Assembly (NCBI RefSeq): GCF_002078875.1
Contig: NC_034412.1
Location: 32,875,292-32,939,291 of the forward strand
Source: Numida meleagris
Taxonomy: Eukaryota; Chordata; Aves; Galliformes; Numididae
Direction: 5' to 3'
Length of the DNA: 64,000 nt
A model generated the notes under the pieces. The model was not told the origin of the DNA. It did not search any database and was given only the letters and a program-made list of their open reading frames with translations. Both the position numbers and the translations under genes were made by a program. The number at the start of each line of letters is the position of its first letter. The stretch's first letter is position 1. Positions 48,568 through 59,599 of this stretch are shown here, in pieces.

Positions 48568-48960
48568 GAAACAGACCCATACTTAAAGCACAAGTCTTGA
48601 TTCAAGGCCTGACACAGCCAAATCCGAACCAGAAAACCATTTCCTTTCTAATCGATTCCGGAGCAGATGTCACCACTATTTCAACAGCTGTGTGGCCCTC
48701 CTCTTGGGCCCTGGAAACACTCCCGCGCTCAGTCAGTGGGGTGGGGGGTTTCGTGACGGGCCATCGCAGTCACTACCCCGTCCTCTTTTCGTGGAAGGAC
48801 AATGGGCAGGAGTGGACGGCAGGGCCCATTTGGCCTTATGTCCTTGACATTCCACTCTCATTGCTGGGACGCAAACTGTTAGCCCTCGCCGGGGCAAGAG
48901 TTGTCATAGAGCCCGACATCCAGGTTTTAGCAAATAGGCATCAGGATCCCTCCAGCCTTA
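48480..48960 (+). pseudogene. pro: ERV-B protease
   Basis: Retroviral aspartic protease that would cut Gag. It is open in the -1 frame relative to gag (the frame runs 48375-49253). Visible are the active-site block FLIDSGADVTTIS (48645-48683), a glycine-rich flap GVGGFVTGHRS (about 48738-48770) and the C-terminal LLGRKLLALAGARVVIE with the usual Gly-Arg pair (about 48861-48911). No obvious slippery heptamer is left at the joint with gag, because the region holding the nucleocapsid was deleted. The domain itself looks intact, but there is no evident way to translate it. Confidence 0.78.
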
Positions 48961-49052
48961 CAGCAGCCAGCAGAAAAGTCTGGCCAGCAGGCAGGCAGCA
49001 GCGCCTGCTCACGGGAAGCACAAACCAGCAGTTGCTCTTCTGCTGGATGCTG
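48961..49052 (+). other. Stem-loop between protease and integrase remnants
   Basis: Arms CAGCAGCCAGCAGAAAAG (48961-48978) and CTCTTCTGCTGGATGCTG (49035-49052) pair at 16 of 18 positions across a 56-nt loop. The loop itself has a small GCAGGC/GCCTGC stem. The same structure is kept in ERV-C (63851-63942). It lies where pol is missing. Function unknown; an RNA export or packaging element is one possibility. Confidence 0.6.
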
Positions 49053-49330
49053 TCAGGAGCAGCCTACAAACTGGTGGATCGAAGCTCTGACCTAAAGCAA
49101 CAGCTGTTATTCCCAAGAAGCTGCAGAATCACAGCTCATTTCTCACCGCCTTTTACGGCATTCTCCACAGGTGCCGGATCGGGTACGTGTTTCCATTCTT
49201 TTGAAATGAATGTGTATTCTCCACGAGTGATTTGGTCTTTCAGAGATAGTTGAGTATTTGCTCATTACATGGTAGATATCCACATAAGCTGTATAAAAGA
49301 AGAAAACAAATTAAATAACGCAGGCTTTGT
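49053..49330 (+). other. ERV-B segment of unknown origin between protease and integrase
   Basis: About 280 bp that I cannot assign to a retroviral gene. The protease frame runs through it without a recognisable motif and stops at 49251-49253. A block near TCCATTCTTTTGAAATGAAT (49191-49210) through CTCATTAC (49268) is also present in ERV-C, so it was part of the spreading form. Confidence 0.5.
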
Positions 49331-49620
49331 CGCAGCGTATGAAGGCACCTGCTGTCACTGTATGCTATGGGCTTCCGCCCAGACAAGACAGAAAGGGCGT
49401 GACTGTGTCAAGGCATTACGCCTTTGCAGTCGCGATAATGGGGGTTCCCATAGAGTTAAAAACGGACAATGGACCGGGCTACAGGAGCCATTGTTTTCAG
49501 GCCTGGTGCTGCACTTGGGGTATCCGGCACATGTTTGGGATCCCGCATATTTCCCAAGGACAAGCAATAGTGGAGCACGCACATCAGCTCCTGAAAGGGC
49601 GGCTCCATGCCCCTAAACAG
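49331..49620 (+). pseudogene. pol: ERV-B integrase remnant
   Basis: Part of the integrase catalytic core: KTDNGPGYRS (49458 on), then WGIRHMFGIP and [12 protein letters not shown]. The Asp of TDNG and the Glu of VEH are separated by 35 residues, the D-35-E spacing of retroviral integrases. The first catalytic Asp and the N-terminal zinc domain are missing, and the frame leaves integrase after [11 protein letters not shown]. Non-functional. Confidence 0.75.
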
Positions 49621-49704
49621 GGGTCGTCAACACAGTTGTCCTCGTCATTGTCAGAGCAGTGATAGAAGAGGCCCTTCACGCAGCGTGACCACGTTCTGGG
49701 CTGA

Positions 49705-50073
49705 GCAAAGACATTGTTTGTCACAGATCCAACACGATGGGAGGGTCCATGGATATATGCACTCCTTGCACTTGCACCTCCCACAGTCTTCACCTGGGCC
49801 AGCGTGTGGCCCCTGCGAGCAGGGGTTAAGTCCGTGCAGAAGATAACAGTTGACCATGATCCGTTTGGCGATTGGCTGAAAAACCTGTTTGGCGGACTTG
49901 GGCCATGGGTCACCCAAATACTTAAAGTAGTCATTATAGTGCTCCTAGTGTTTATCTGCATTGCATTTTGCTTGCCATGCTTGATGGGATGTGTGCACCA
50001 GTGCTTACAAAGAATGATGGAGCAAGCCTTTGATCGGCGCATGGAATACCATAGACTACGCGAACGCTTGTGA
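49705..50073 (+). pseudogene. env: ERV-B mini-env: leader-like start fused to TM anchor
   Basis: An open frame of about 122 codons with no ATG (119 codons from a TTG at 49714). It has a hydrophobic leader-like piece ([16 protein letters not shown]), then [20 protein letters not shown], a membrane anchor ([19 protein letters not shown]) and the tail ending RERL. SU, the fusion peptide and most of the TM ectodomain are gone. The C-terminal 80 residues match ERV-A TM. ERV-C has the same fusion with four amino-acid changes. Lack of an ATG suggests the parent used a spliced upstream start, as alpharetroviruses do. Confidence 0.72.
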
Positions 50074-50395
50074 TAAGCCTTAAGTAGTTAATGATAAAGT
50101 ACGCATCTGTATAATGTGCGTACATTAGAGCTTAAGCAGTAGATAAGTTAGTTGGGAGATAGGTTATAAGGGGCCTAGGGGTTTCGCGATTGCGCTGTAA
50201 CGGGGCAAGGCTTTTCCAGGCATGGGAGGAGAAAAATGTAGTAGGCGGTGACCAAGCGTGCGGGATGTGACGCGACAGGACCTCCCCTGCCTAGTATATA
50301 TGTATATAAGACGCACTTAGGCCTTGTAGGGATAGTTGGGGAAACTGGGAACCAAAAGGGGAACGTATAAAAGGGGCTGTTAAAGAGGGGGGAGT
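50074..50395 (+). promoter_or_regulatory. ERV-B 3' region with relic U3 and polypurine tract
   Basis: After the env stop, a purine run (GGGAGGAGAAAAA) precedes TGTAGTAGGCGGTGACC at 50237, which matches the LTR start of ERV-A. A TATA-like TATATAAG at 50303-50310 follows, also at the ERV-A position, and another (TATAAAAG) lies at 50366-50373. The region ends with the strong polypurine tract AAAGAGGGGGGAG (50382-50394) directly before the LTR start used here. Confidence 0.6.
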
Positions 50396-50604
50396 TGTGG
50401 GATGAAATGGGCAGTGCCTGCGTGCACCCGGGGAGGGGTCTAGGATCACGAGTATCCGGGGCAGTCGCGTGTACGGGTATAAATAGCCTTGTTGCGCAGC
50501 ATTAAATTGGCATTTCGGTGTTACACACTGTGTGTGCGTCCCATATGCCCCGCACGTGGAGGTGCGGACGGAAGGGAAGCCTTATTATGTTGTCGTAGAC
50601 AACA
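50396..50604 (+). repeat. ERV-B 3' LTR (209 bp; could start at 50237)
   Basis: TGTGGGATG...GACAACA with a TATA box TATAAATA (50478-50485), a poly(A) signal ATTAAA (50501-50506) and an alpharetrovirus-like R (TTGGCATTTCGGTGTTACAC). The 3' end is fixed by the target duplication. The 5' end is set from the polypurine tract. By homology with ERV-A the LTR could instead start at 50237 (about 368 bp), which the truncated 5' LTR cannot decide. Confidence 0.75.
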
Positions 50605-50609
50605 AAATG

Positions 50610-51337
50610 TTACGAGATTCAACAAGGAGGGTGGGAAATAATCATATATTTCAGTACAAGATAGGGTCTGACCTGCTCAAAAGGAGCTCTGCAGAGAAGG
50701 ACCTATATGTCCTGATGGGCAACAAGATGGCCATGACCTGGCAGTGTGCCCTTGTGGCTAAGAAAACCAATGGTATTCTGGGGTACATGACAGAGAGAGT
50801 GGCCAACAGGTCAAAGGAGGTGATCTTCCCCCTCTACTCTGTGCTGGTGAGACCAGATCTAGAGTACTGTGCCCAGTTCTGGGTTTCACAACTCAAGAAA
50901 GACATGAAACTTCTGGAGAGACTCCATCAGAGGGCCATGAATACTACTGGAGGCCTGGAGCATCTCACTTCTGAAGAATGGCTGAGAGACCTAGGACTGA
51001 AGAAGCCTGGAGAAGAGAAGACTGAGTGGGGGATCTTATCAGTGCTTATAAACTCAAATGGGTGTGAATGAAGTGAAGTGGGGCCAGGTTCTTCTCAGTG
51101 GTGCCCAGCAATAGAACAGGCAACGGGCACAAACTGGAACACAGGAAGTTCCATAGAAGTGTGAGGGTGACAGGGTACTGGAAGGGGCTGCCCAGAGAAG
51201 ATGTGGCATTTCCTTCTCTGGAGATATTCAAAACCCACCTGGACAATTTCCAATGTAGCCTACTCAAGGAAACCTGCTCTAGAAGGGTTTTGGACTAGAT
51301 GAGCTCCAGAGGTTCTTTACAATCTTTCTGATTCTAT
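50610..51337 (+). mobile_element. CR1 LINE, right part after ERV-B
   Basis: Continues the CR1 at 46040-46673: GAGATTCAACAAGGAG, SSAEKDLYVLMGNKM, VLVRPDLEYCAQFWVSQLKK (about 50845-50905), then the CR1 tail with CTGGAGATATTCAAAACCCA and GATTCTATAA. Broken by shifts; one frame stays open for 179 codons (50532-51071) across the LTR border by chance. Confidence 0.9.
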
Positions 51338-52485
51338 AAAGGTATGCAATTATTTCAGCTGTCACGTAGCTAGTAAAAGAAATTCTCCACCAGATTTTTG
51401 CATTTCTATGCCCAGTATGAAGTAAGTTAATTAAGTAGCTTAAGTTATACTCTCACAAATTAGAATTAAAACTTTATTTGCCATCAATGATGAATTAATT
51501 TGCCTTCATAAAACAATCCCCTTGAAGACAAGATTGTTGAATTTCTACAGTAACCATCTAAGACAGATGAAAATGCTAATTCAGTGAGAAATGCTGTGTT
51601 ATTGGTATCACATAGAATTACGCCCTTTGCTTTGTCTGTAAAATTACCGTGCTGAAAAGTAACCATAAGTGTTTCTGATTAATTGATAAAAGATAAAAGT
51701 GAGAAAAACATTGCTGCAAATGTGCTGCTATGACAAATTTTAAGTAATGATTGGAATATTGAGCTTGTCAATATCTAACAGAACATCCAAAAAAAAAAAA
51801 AAAAGAAAAGGGGGGGAGCTAAATTAGTTCAAATAAATCTGGTGACAAGAACAGCAGGTCCACTTTCTACAAGGAAAGAAAATGTGAAGGGTTGCTTTTT
51901 TTTTTTTCCCCCTCCTTATTCCCTCCTCCCCCCCATTCATAAGAATCTAGTGTATGCTTCATAGGTGATAGAAAACAGTGCAAAGGAATTTTATATTCCT
52001 CCATCTGATGAAGGTCTAGATCCTAGCAATTTCTCAGCGGAAGGCAAAGATTAAGTTAAGTTTTTGTAAGGCTCTTAGGATTTGACCGAGACCCTTTGAT
52101 ATGCTCAGTTTGCCGTTAGAATTAATTGCTGGCAAACTTGAATCTTTTATGTCTTGATTAGTCCTGTCTACTATGTTGTCAGCTCTACTACACCATAAAA
52201 GTGAAAATTTAATATTATATTTTCTGTACCTTTTACTTTAATAAGAACTACATTAAATAATAGTGAGTGCTGTTAGTATAAATCACTTCGCATTATAAAA
52301 ATGTATATGTATCTTTTAAATTTGTGATAGAAACACTACTGCATAAAAGGTTTTACTAGCAAAAAAGAACAACTGTATGTTAATTACATCTTTAGAGTAG
52401 CATTCAGTGTTTGGCTCTTAGGAAATAAGAGAAATGAAAAGCTACTTAAGTGGGAATTACATGGCATAACATAGTCACATAATTT
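51338..52485. other. AT-rich unique-looking sequence, no gene seen
   Basis: Contains a purine run (51789-51818) and a pyrimidine run (51894-51935). Nothing else recognised. Confidence 0.5.
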
Positions 52486-52655
52486 TGTCCTGGTTTCAGT
52501 TTCAGCCAAAACAGCATTAATAACATACCAATGTTTGGTTGTTGTTGAGTGCCATTGCCTTTACAGTGGAGCAGAAAGCAGTGGGGAGGAGCCAGGACAG
52601 GCGCCTGAATTAGGCCAGGGAAAGTTTCATACCACCCTTGATTCGCTTAAAACAC
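52486..52655 (+). repeat. Degraded avian ERVL LTR fragment (different family)
   Basis: TGTCCTGGTTTCAGTTTCAG at 52486, then CAGCATTAATAAC, GAGTGCC, GCAGAAAGCAGTGGG and GAGCCAGGACAG, then CATACCAC. These follow the order of the common avian ERVL LTR that begins TGTCCTGGTTT. Old and incomplete. Confidence 0.6.
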
Positions 52656-53047
52656 TGGCCATGATTAAACATATGCATAGAGGCTGGTGATGTATGCGTG
52701 TAAAAGGGCACGTTGTATGGATGACATAGGTACATGCATATCATATATACACACACTTAATCCCTCCCATTCCTTACTTTGTTGTGTATGTATTTCTGCA
52801 CATAAGCAGTAAATAATTGCAGGCTAGGATAAATTCATTTCTTTCTGGGAAATACCTGCTGAGGCTTTTCTAGTTCTGCATGAGTACAAGCAGAATGCTT
52901 AGAGAGTATTTGGCTTGGAGGTACAAATAGTTTTGAACATATTTTACAATTCTTACTTGTATTTTTGTACATTTCACTTAAATCTGTAAATTATGAAAAA
53001 AGTGATGTATTGTTATTTTCAGCAATATGAGGTGATTATCATTTGAC
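52656..53047. other. Unique-looking sequence, no gene seen
   Basis: AT-rich, with a short TATACACACAC stretch near 52745. Nothing recognised. Confidence 0.5.
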
Positions 53048-56000
53048 AATCATAGAATGGTTTGGGTTGGAAGAGACCTTTAAGATCATCCAGTTCCAGC
53101 CCCACTGCTATAGGCAATGACACCTCCCCCTAGACCAGGTTGCTGAAAGCCCCATTGAGCCTGGCCTTGAATGCTTCCAGGGAGGAGGCATTCACAACCT
53201 CATCAGGCATCCTGCCCCAGCATCTCACCACCATCACAGTAAAGAATTTCTTCCTAATATCTAGTCTAAATCTCCCCTTGAAATGCTATAATGAGATGGA
53301 AAGTACCATGATAATAGCAGGATGGCAAAGTCTTCAACTACAGCAAATGAGAACAAGCCCAAATGCAACAGAATAAAGGGAATGAGCTGCTTGCCTTTGG
53401 AAGGCCACAGGTAGGCAAGAACCTCCAACAAGAGATGCCTTTGCCTCCAGTGCCAACCCTTAAATGAGTTCTGGGAAGGGGTGGTTCCTGGCTCCACTCC
53501 TTCCTGTCACTCAGGTGCACTGCATGCACCCCAGCTCCCCTGGGTTGGCCCTGCCTTTCCACCAGGTGCTCAATCACTGTTTCAGGCATGACTTAGCATT
53601 TCCACTTCACCTCTCTTCTCATTTAAAAAACATTTCCCCTCGTCCTGTTGCTACCTGCCCTTATAAAAACTTCCTCCTCAGCTTTCCTGTGGGCCTCCTT
53701 CAGGTACTGAGAGACTGCTATAAGATCTCCTTGGAGCCCTCTCTTCTCCAGGTTGAGGAGACCCAGCTCTCTCACCCTCTCCTCATAGGGGATGTGTTCC
53801 AGCCCTCTGATCATCTTTGTGGTCTTCCTCTGGATCTGCTCCAACAGCTCCATGTCCTTCTTGCATTGGGAGCTCCAGAACTATACCCAGTATTCCAGGT
53901 GGGGTCTCATGAGAGCAGAATAGAGGGCAGAATCACCTCCCTCTGGTCACACTTCTTTTGATGCAACCCAGGATACTGTTTCCGTTCTGGGCCGCAAGAA
54001 CACATTGCTAGCTCGTGTTGAATCTCTCATCAACATTCAGTCAACACTCCAAAATCCTCCTCAGGGCTGCTCTCAAGCCATTCTCTGCCCAACCTGTTTT
54101 TGTGCTTGGGATTGCTATGACACAGGTGCAGGACCTTGCATCGGCCTTGTTGAACTTCATGAGGTTGGCATGGGCCCACCTCTCATGCTTGTCCAAGTCC
54201 CTCTGGATGGCATCATCCCTTCCCTCTAACATGTCAACTGCATCACTCAGCTTGGTATTGTCTGCAAACTTGCTGAGGGTGCCCTTGATCCCACTGTCCT
54301 TTCACCTACAAAGATGTTAAATAGCACCGGACCGAGCACCAATCCATGAGGAACACCACGCGTCACCTGTCTCCATTTGAGCATTGAGCCATTGACTGCA
54401 ACTCTCTGAGTGTGACCATCCAGCCAATTCCTTATCCAGTGAGTGGTCCATCCATCAAATTCATTTTTCTCCAACTTGGCAACCAGGATGTCATGTGGGA
54501 CAGTGTCAAATACTTTGCACAAGTCTAGGCAGATGATGTCAGTTGCTCTTACTTTATCTACTGACTCTGTAACTCCATCATAAAAGGCCACCAAATTTGT
54601 CAAGCATGACTTGCCCTTGGTGAAGCCACGTTGGTTACCACCAATCAGCTTGTGTTTATTTTTCATTTGCCTTACTAGGGCCTTCAGGAGGATCTGCTCC
54701 AAGAGCTTGTCAGGAGTAGAGATGAGACTGATTGGTCTGTAATTCCCTGGATCTTTTTTTTTCCCTTCTTGAACATGGGAGTTATGTTTTCCCTTTTCCA
54801 ATCAGTGGGAATTCCACCAGACTGCTATGACCTTTCAGATATGATAGATGGCAGCTTGGCAGCTTCATCCACCAGTTCCCTCAGAAGCCAGGGATGGATC
54901 TCATTGGGTCCCATGGACTTGTGCACCTTCAGGTTCTTCAGATGGTCTCAGACCTCATCCTCACTTACAGCAGGTAGATCTACCTTCTCCAACTTCTTAC
55001 CATTGTTATCTGCAACTTGAGCAGTGTGGCTAGAGCCCTCGCCAGTGAAAACTGAGACAAAGAAGTCATTAAGCATCTCAGCCTTCTCCATATCCCTTGT
55101 GACCAGGTCTCCTTCCAGAGAGGGTCCACATCCTCCCTGACCTTCTTTTTATCACTGATATACCTGTAGAATTTCTTCTTGATCTGCTTTATGAACCTGG
55201 TTAGATTTAATTCTATCTGACTTTTAGGCTTCCTAACCTGATCCTTGGCTGTTCAGAAAACTTCTTTGTAGTCTTCCCAGGTAACCCATTCCTGCTTCCA
55301 CTCCCTATAGACTTTCTTTTTGCACTTCAGTAGTTCAGGAGCCACGTGTTGATCCACGGAGGCCTCCTGGCATTCTTGCCTGCCTTTGTTTTTCTTGGAA
55401 TGTACTGCTTCTGGGCTTGGAGGAGATGGTCTTTGAATATCAATCAGCTTTCTTGGGACCCTCTTCCCTCCAAGGCTTTCTCCTATGTCACCCTGCCAAG
55501 CAGTTCCCTGAAGTGTTCAAAGCCTGCTCTTCTGAAATCTAGAGTAGCAAGCTTGCTGCACACCTTCTTTGACACCCTGAGGATTTTGAACTCCATCATT
55601 TTGTGGTCACTACAGCCGAGGCTGCTCTTGAGCTTCACTTTACTCACCAGCCCCTCCTGGTTGGTGAGGACAAGGTTGAGCGAAGCACCTTTTCCTCATG
55701 CATTCCTGTACTACTTGGAAGAGGAAGTTATTATCAACACATTCCAGAAACTTCTTCAATTTCTGGTGCACTGCTGTGTTGTCCTTCCAACAGATATCAG
55801 GGTGGTTGAATTTCCCCATGAGGACCATGTTTTTTGAATGTGAAGCTGCTTCTATCTGCTTATAGAGGGCCTCATCCACTTGGTCTTCCTGATCAGACAG
55901 TCTGTAGCAGATCCCACTACGATGTCTCCTTCCTCTGCCTTCCCTTTAACCCTAACCCATAAGCTCTCTGTCAGCTCCTCACCTATCCCCAGGTGGAGCT

Positions 56001-56225
56001 CCATGGACTCCATGAGGTCACCGATGTAGAAGGTAACACCAATTCTCCCTTGCCTATATTTCCTAAAGAGTTTATACCCATCTATTCCTACATTCTAGTA
56101 GTGAGAGTCATCCCACCACCTCTCAGTGATGCCAACAACATCATAGCCCAGTAGGCATGCCTTCAACTCCTCTTGCTTGTTCCCCATGCTCCATGTATTG
56201 GTGTACAGGCCCTTTAGTTAGACTC
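53048..56225 (-). mobile_element. CR1 LINE, long copy (most of ORF2), with a later insertion
   Basis: The tail is at 53048 (CATAGAATGGTTTGGGTTGG). Going left to right on the plus strand the element runs backwards through ORF2. C-terminus (53628-53880): [22 protein letters not shown] palm (54247-54801): [40 protein letters not shown] and [18 protein letters not shown]. Endonuclease (55640-56225): MGKFNHPDICWKDN. The RT active site reads FADNTK where FADDTK is needed, and there are many stops and shifts, so it is inactive. Interrupted at 53280-53622 by the unclassified repeat. Confidence 0.92.
53280..53622. repeat. Unclassified dispersed repeat, copy 2, inside CR1
   Basis: CR1 stops after AAATCTCCCCTT (53279) and resumes at AAAAACATTTCCCCTCGTCC. 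The inserted piece aligns with 34707-35085. It has a 9-bp inverted repeat GAAATGCTA (53280-53288) and TAGCATTTC near the right end (53592-53600). A target duplication is not clear. The interruption shows that it is a mobile sequence younger than this CR1. Confidence 0.65.
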
Positions 56226-59200
56226 TCATTGGGGCTGATTTACCAATTAGAGTTCCCTTATCCTGAACATTAGGTGCTGTCTCCATCTCTAGAGATGACT
56301 GTGCAGAATTATGTGGCAGTGGGGGTAACTTTAAGAACTTTTCACACAGATTTCCACTGCTACTTGACAATTGCAGGTACTGAATGCAACGTGGTATATG
56401 CAACTATAACATTATAGGAATACCCATTACATTGCTTAATACTCAACCCACTCTATGAAGTAAATGTGAGCATCAATCACCTGTTACCAGATTCACCTTG
56501 TATTTTGAAGCAACACCGAACAGGCTATTTTATGTGATAGAGGAATTGTATGCAGAAGAGGAAGTTAAAAAAAAAAAGTACACAAAGACAAAAGAGGGAT
56601 TGCATAATAAATATAACATTTTTTGAGATCAAGTTTAATAAAGATTGTTAGAAAAATAGATATCTGTTATTGCCATTCATATTCCTTTGATACTTACTAA
56701 GCTTAAAACTATTCTTGTAAACACTGAATGGAAACGTCATTAACTGCCCTCTTTCTTCTTAATTTATTTTATTCTGTCTACACTGGAATGGATAACTACT
56801 GAGGAATGAAGATCACATAAAGGCTACATAAAGTAAATGACCTATGAAAATGAGAAGGAAATGTTTCTTCTTTTTCTTTCAAGATATATCACCCTGAACA
56901 AAGGTATGAAATAAGCAGTGGAAAAACTGAGTGAAATACCAGGGAGTCTTCAGCAAACTGTGAGAAGACCCCATGTCTGAGTAATGATTTTGACAGAAGT
57001 GCTGCAAGGGCCAGACCAACATGCAAAATCTTCACAACTGTTTGTCATATTCTCTTGCAATTTTATTTTTTTTTACAAAATAAGAAAAAAGAAAAGGTTG
57101 AAATGGACTGAAATTTAAATGTGTTATGAGGAAAATGAACAAAGCCCCCCAGTTTAAAGATTTCAGAGCTACGAACAAGAAAAAGATGTTGTAAGATTTA
57201 TGAGGGAATGGAGCTCAGTGACTACATGTCTAATGAAGTGACTTGAATTTTAATGAAGTGTATTACACTTCAGAAGCAATAGCTTGGGTATCCTTTCTGA
57301 ACAGTGACTTTGACTATGCTCTACTGTCAAAAAAAGCCCATTATACCAAAGTAGTAGTTTTGGTTCAGCTCTATATGTTGATATGATAGCCTCCAATTCA
57401 TGGTGCATTTCTAAAGGTAAGGGGACCAGCAGTGAAGGACATCCAAAATGGTAATTGCTTGTGAGAAAGACCTCCATGGTTTCAACTTACAGTTCAAAGG
57501 AATTTTTTCAAGAAAAATAACCTTTAAACTCAGACTGTAGCCTAACCACAAGGCTGTTCTGCAGCTTTACTTAGGGAGCTAAAGCATTCTGAATATGTCA
57601 TATTACACAGAAAAAGTATTTTATCTCTGAAGTCATTATTAGCTTGTGATTTGAATTACCTCTGTAAATATTGTGGGCTTGATTCTTTTCATGTCTTTCC
57701 TAGTTTGGAGAATTTTTGATTACTTTATTTTGCTTGTTCCTCTTAGTGGTAAATGTTGATTTACTAAACTTTAGTCCTGAAATCAAGTTAACTCTTGGAT
57801 TATATTCTTAATGGATTTACTATTAAAAATATTTATTCATTTTGTTGATGTTGTTGTCAACCAGGAGACTTATCTTGCTTCCCTATTTTTCTTTTTGTGC
57901 TCCTATAAGTCACCAAGTATTTCTGCTTTCTGAGTAGACTCCTATAGCTGTGTTGTGTACCAAAAACTGAATGAGTAAGAAGGTATTCTTGTTTTCCCAT
58001 TGATACTTCTATTTCATATCCATGTGTGTGTTCAAACAAGAGCTGTCCTCTGGAACTTCAGGATAGCAAACAAGTTTATCACGGCAATATTGTGTGTAAA
58101 ATAATACTAAAGCAAAACAGTACATACAGGCTTAAATGAAATAGTACTTGAAATCCTGATAAATAATTGTAGTCCTAAGGTTATGCTTATTTATTTAGAT
58201 TTATTCTTTTTATAGCAATATCCTGATGGGATTCTTTTTATCTCTTACATCAAGGAGGTAAAACTCTATAACCAGAAAACAAAACCAGTCTTAGGTCTTA
58301 TGTTAATGAGCCAGGATAATTGCAGCTTTCCCTAGATAATCTGCATGCCAGTTATTCATGAACCATTGACAGTAAACATGAGATTTCCAACAGACAACTT
58401 TCAGTCACTTTGTTTACAAGCGTGAAATGTTGAAGTGTAAAACGTTAGATAGTAGGTAAGAATTGAGATTTTGAGAAAGAAAGCAAGAAAGAGAGAAACT
58501 ATAAGTAAAATTCCCTTATGAAGTACAGAGGTGGAGCTTATTCCTAAGAGTAACTTTCGTGGAGTTGGAACAGAGTGGAGTTATTCCTTAGGTACTAAGA
58601 ATCTTTGAGCTCTAAAGTCTATGCTGAGGACATTCAGCAATAATAAGTCCTACCCTGGTACATAGGCAGTACTGTACCTTTGAAAAGGGAAGAAACTATC
58701 TTTTTGCTTCCACTCCCCTCCATGGTTTTGCGACCTAACTCATTAACACCAAATACAATTAATGTCTGGAAAGTACCACCTTGCTCCTTGCCTGTTTTGC
58801 CCTTTGTTTCATATCCCTTTGTGAAACTGAACTCCTTTCACTTAAAAACTGCATACAAAATTCAAGCAGGAATGTCATCATCCTGGCAATCCGTCTCTAT
58901 GTCTAGGCACACTCCAGCCCTACATGTGACTATACTTTTGTACTACCTGTAGATGGAATGAAGGACTTGGAAATATTTTTTGCAGTTGCTCAAATAATTG
59001 AAAATTTTTGTTAAGGGTTTTAGATAAATTTGAAGGACACTTCCAGCATCCCAAAACAACTAAGCTGGCAAGGAGCAGAACCCAGGGTCTGGTTTTAAAT
59101 TCTCAGGGACAGTGGTGAAATCAAATAAGTGACATAACAAAATATATGTGCAATGTATGGGATCTTTCCGGTTGATTTGTTAACCACTAAAAGTTAAATT

Positions 59201-59599
59201 CATGTGTGCCTTAAAGCGGCTCTGAAAAAAATCCTATTTTATGACTGCTGTTCTTATATCTGTGAAGAAATAAGAATATTTTCCAAGCCAGTACCTTAAC
59301 TGAAATTAGTTGACAATAATACAATAGGGAACCAGTTTTTAAAGGCATTTAAGTGCCTAAAGTTGCAGGTAGATATTTAGTGAAGTTTTTCAAAAGATTC
59401 TACACACCTGACTCCCGTTATGTAAAAGTTTAAGGAGTCTCAGTCCATTAATAAGCTATTTTGGCTTTTCAGTCTTCATACTAATTTTAAGGCAATGACT
59501 ATTTAAGAAAATGCTCACAAAGGCTGAGCGTTTACATTCATTCAAAGTTAGTTTTCATTTTAATGCACATATTTCATAGCATGGCATAACAGATACTTA
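56226..59599. other. AT-rich unique-looking sequence, no gene seen
   Basis: No supported gene or recognised repeat; several short A- or T-runs. Confidence 0.55.

Larger units (their letters stand above)
46674..50609 (+). mobile_element. ERV-B: deleted alpha/beta-type ERV inserted in a CR1, with target duplication
   Basis: Target duplication AAATG at 46674-46678 and 50605-50609; removing one copy plus the element restores continuous CR1 sequence. Order: truncated 5' LTR, tRNA-Trp-type primer site, repeat-rich leader, gag, protease, hairpin, integrase remnant, mini-env, 3' region, polypurine tract, 3' LTR. Nucleocapsid, reverse transcriptase, RNase H, SU and most of TM are absent. The element is about 3.9 kb, and ERV-C shows the same gene order and deletion joints, so the family is non-autonomous and needs another virus's enzymes. 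Confidence 0.88.

Noticed and set aside
49584..50042. 152-codon minus-strand open frame over the ERV-B mini-env
   Set aside because: It is the antisense shadow of the env/TM frame; the same shadow appears at 63031-63489 on the other strand of ERV-C. No domain of its own.
51789..51935. Purine run and pyrimidine run as a hairpin
   Set aside because: The orientation (A then G, later T then C) does not give antiparallel pairing; treated as simple sequence.
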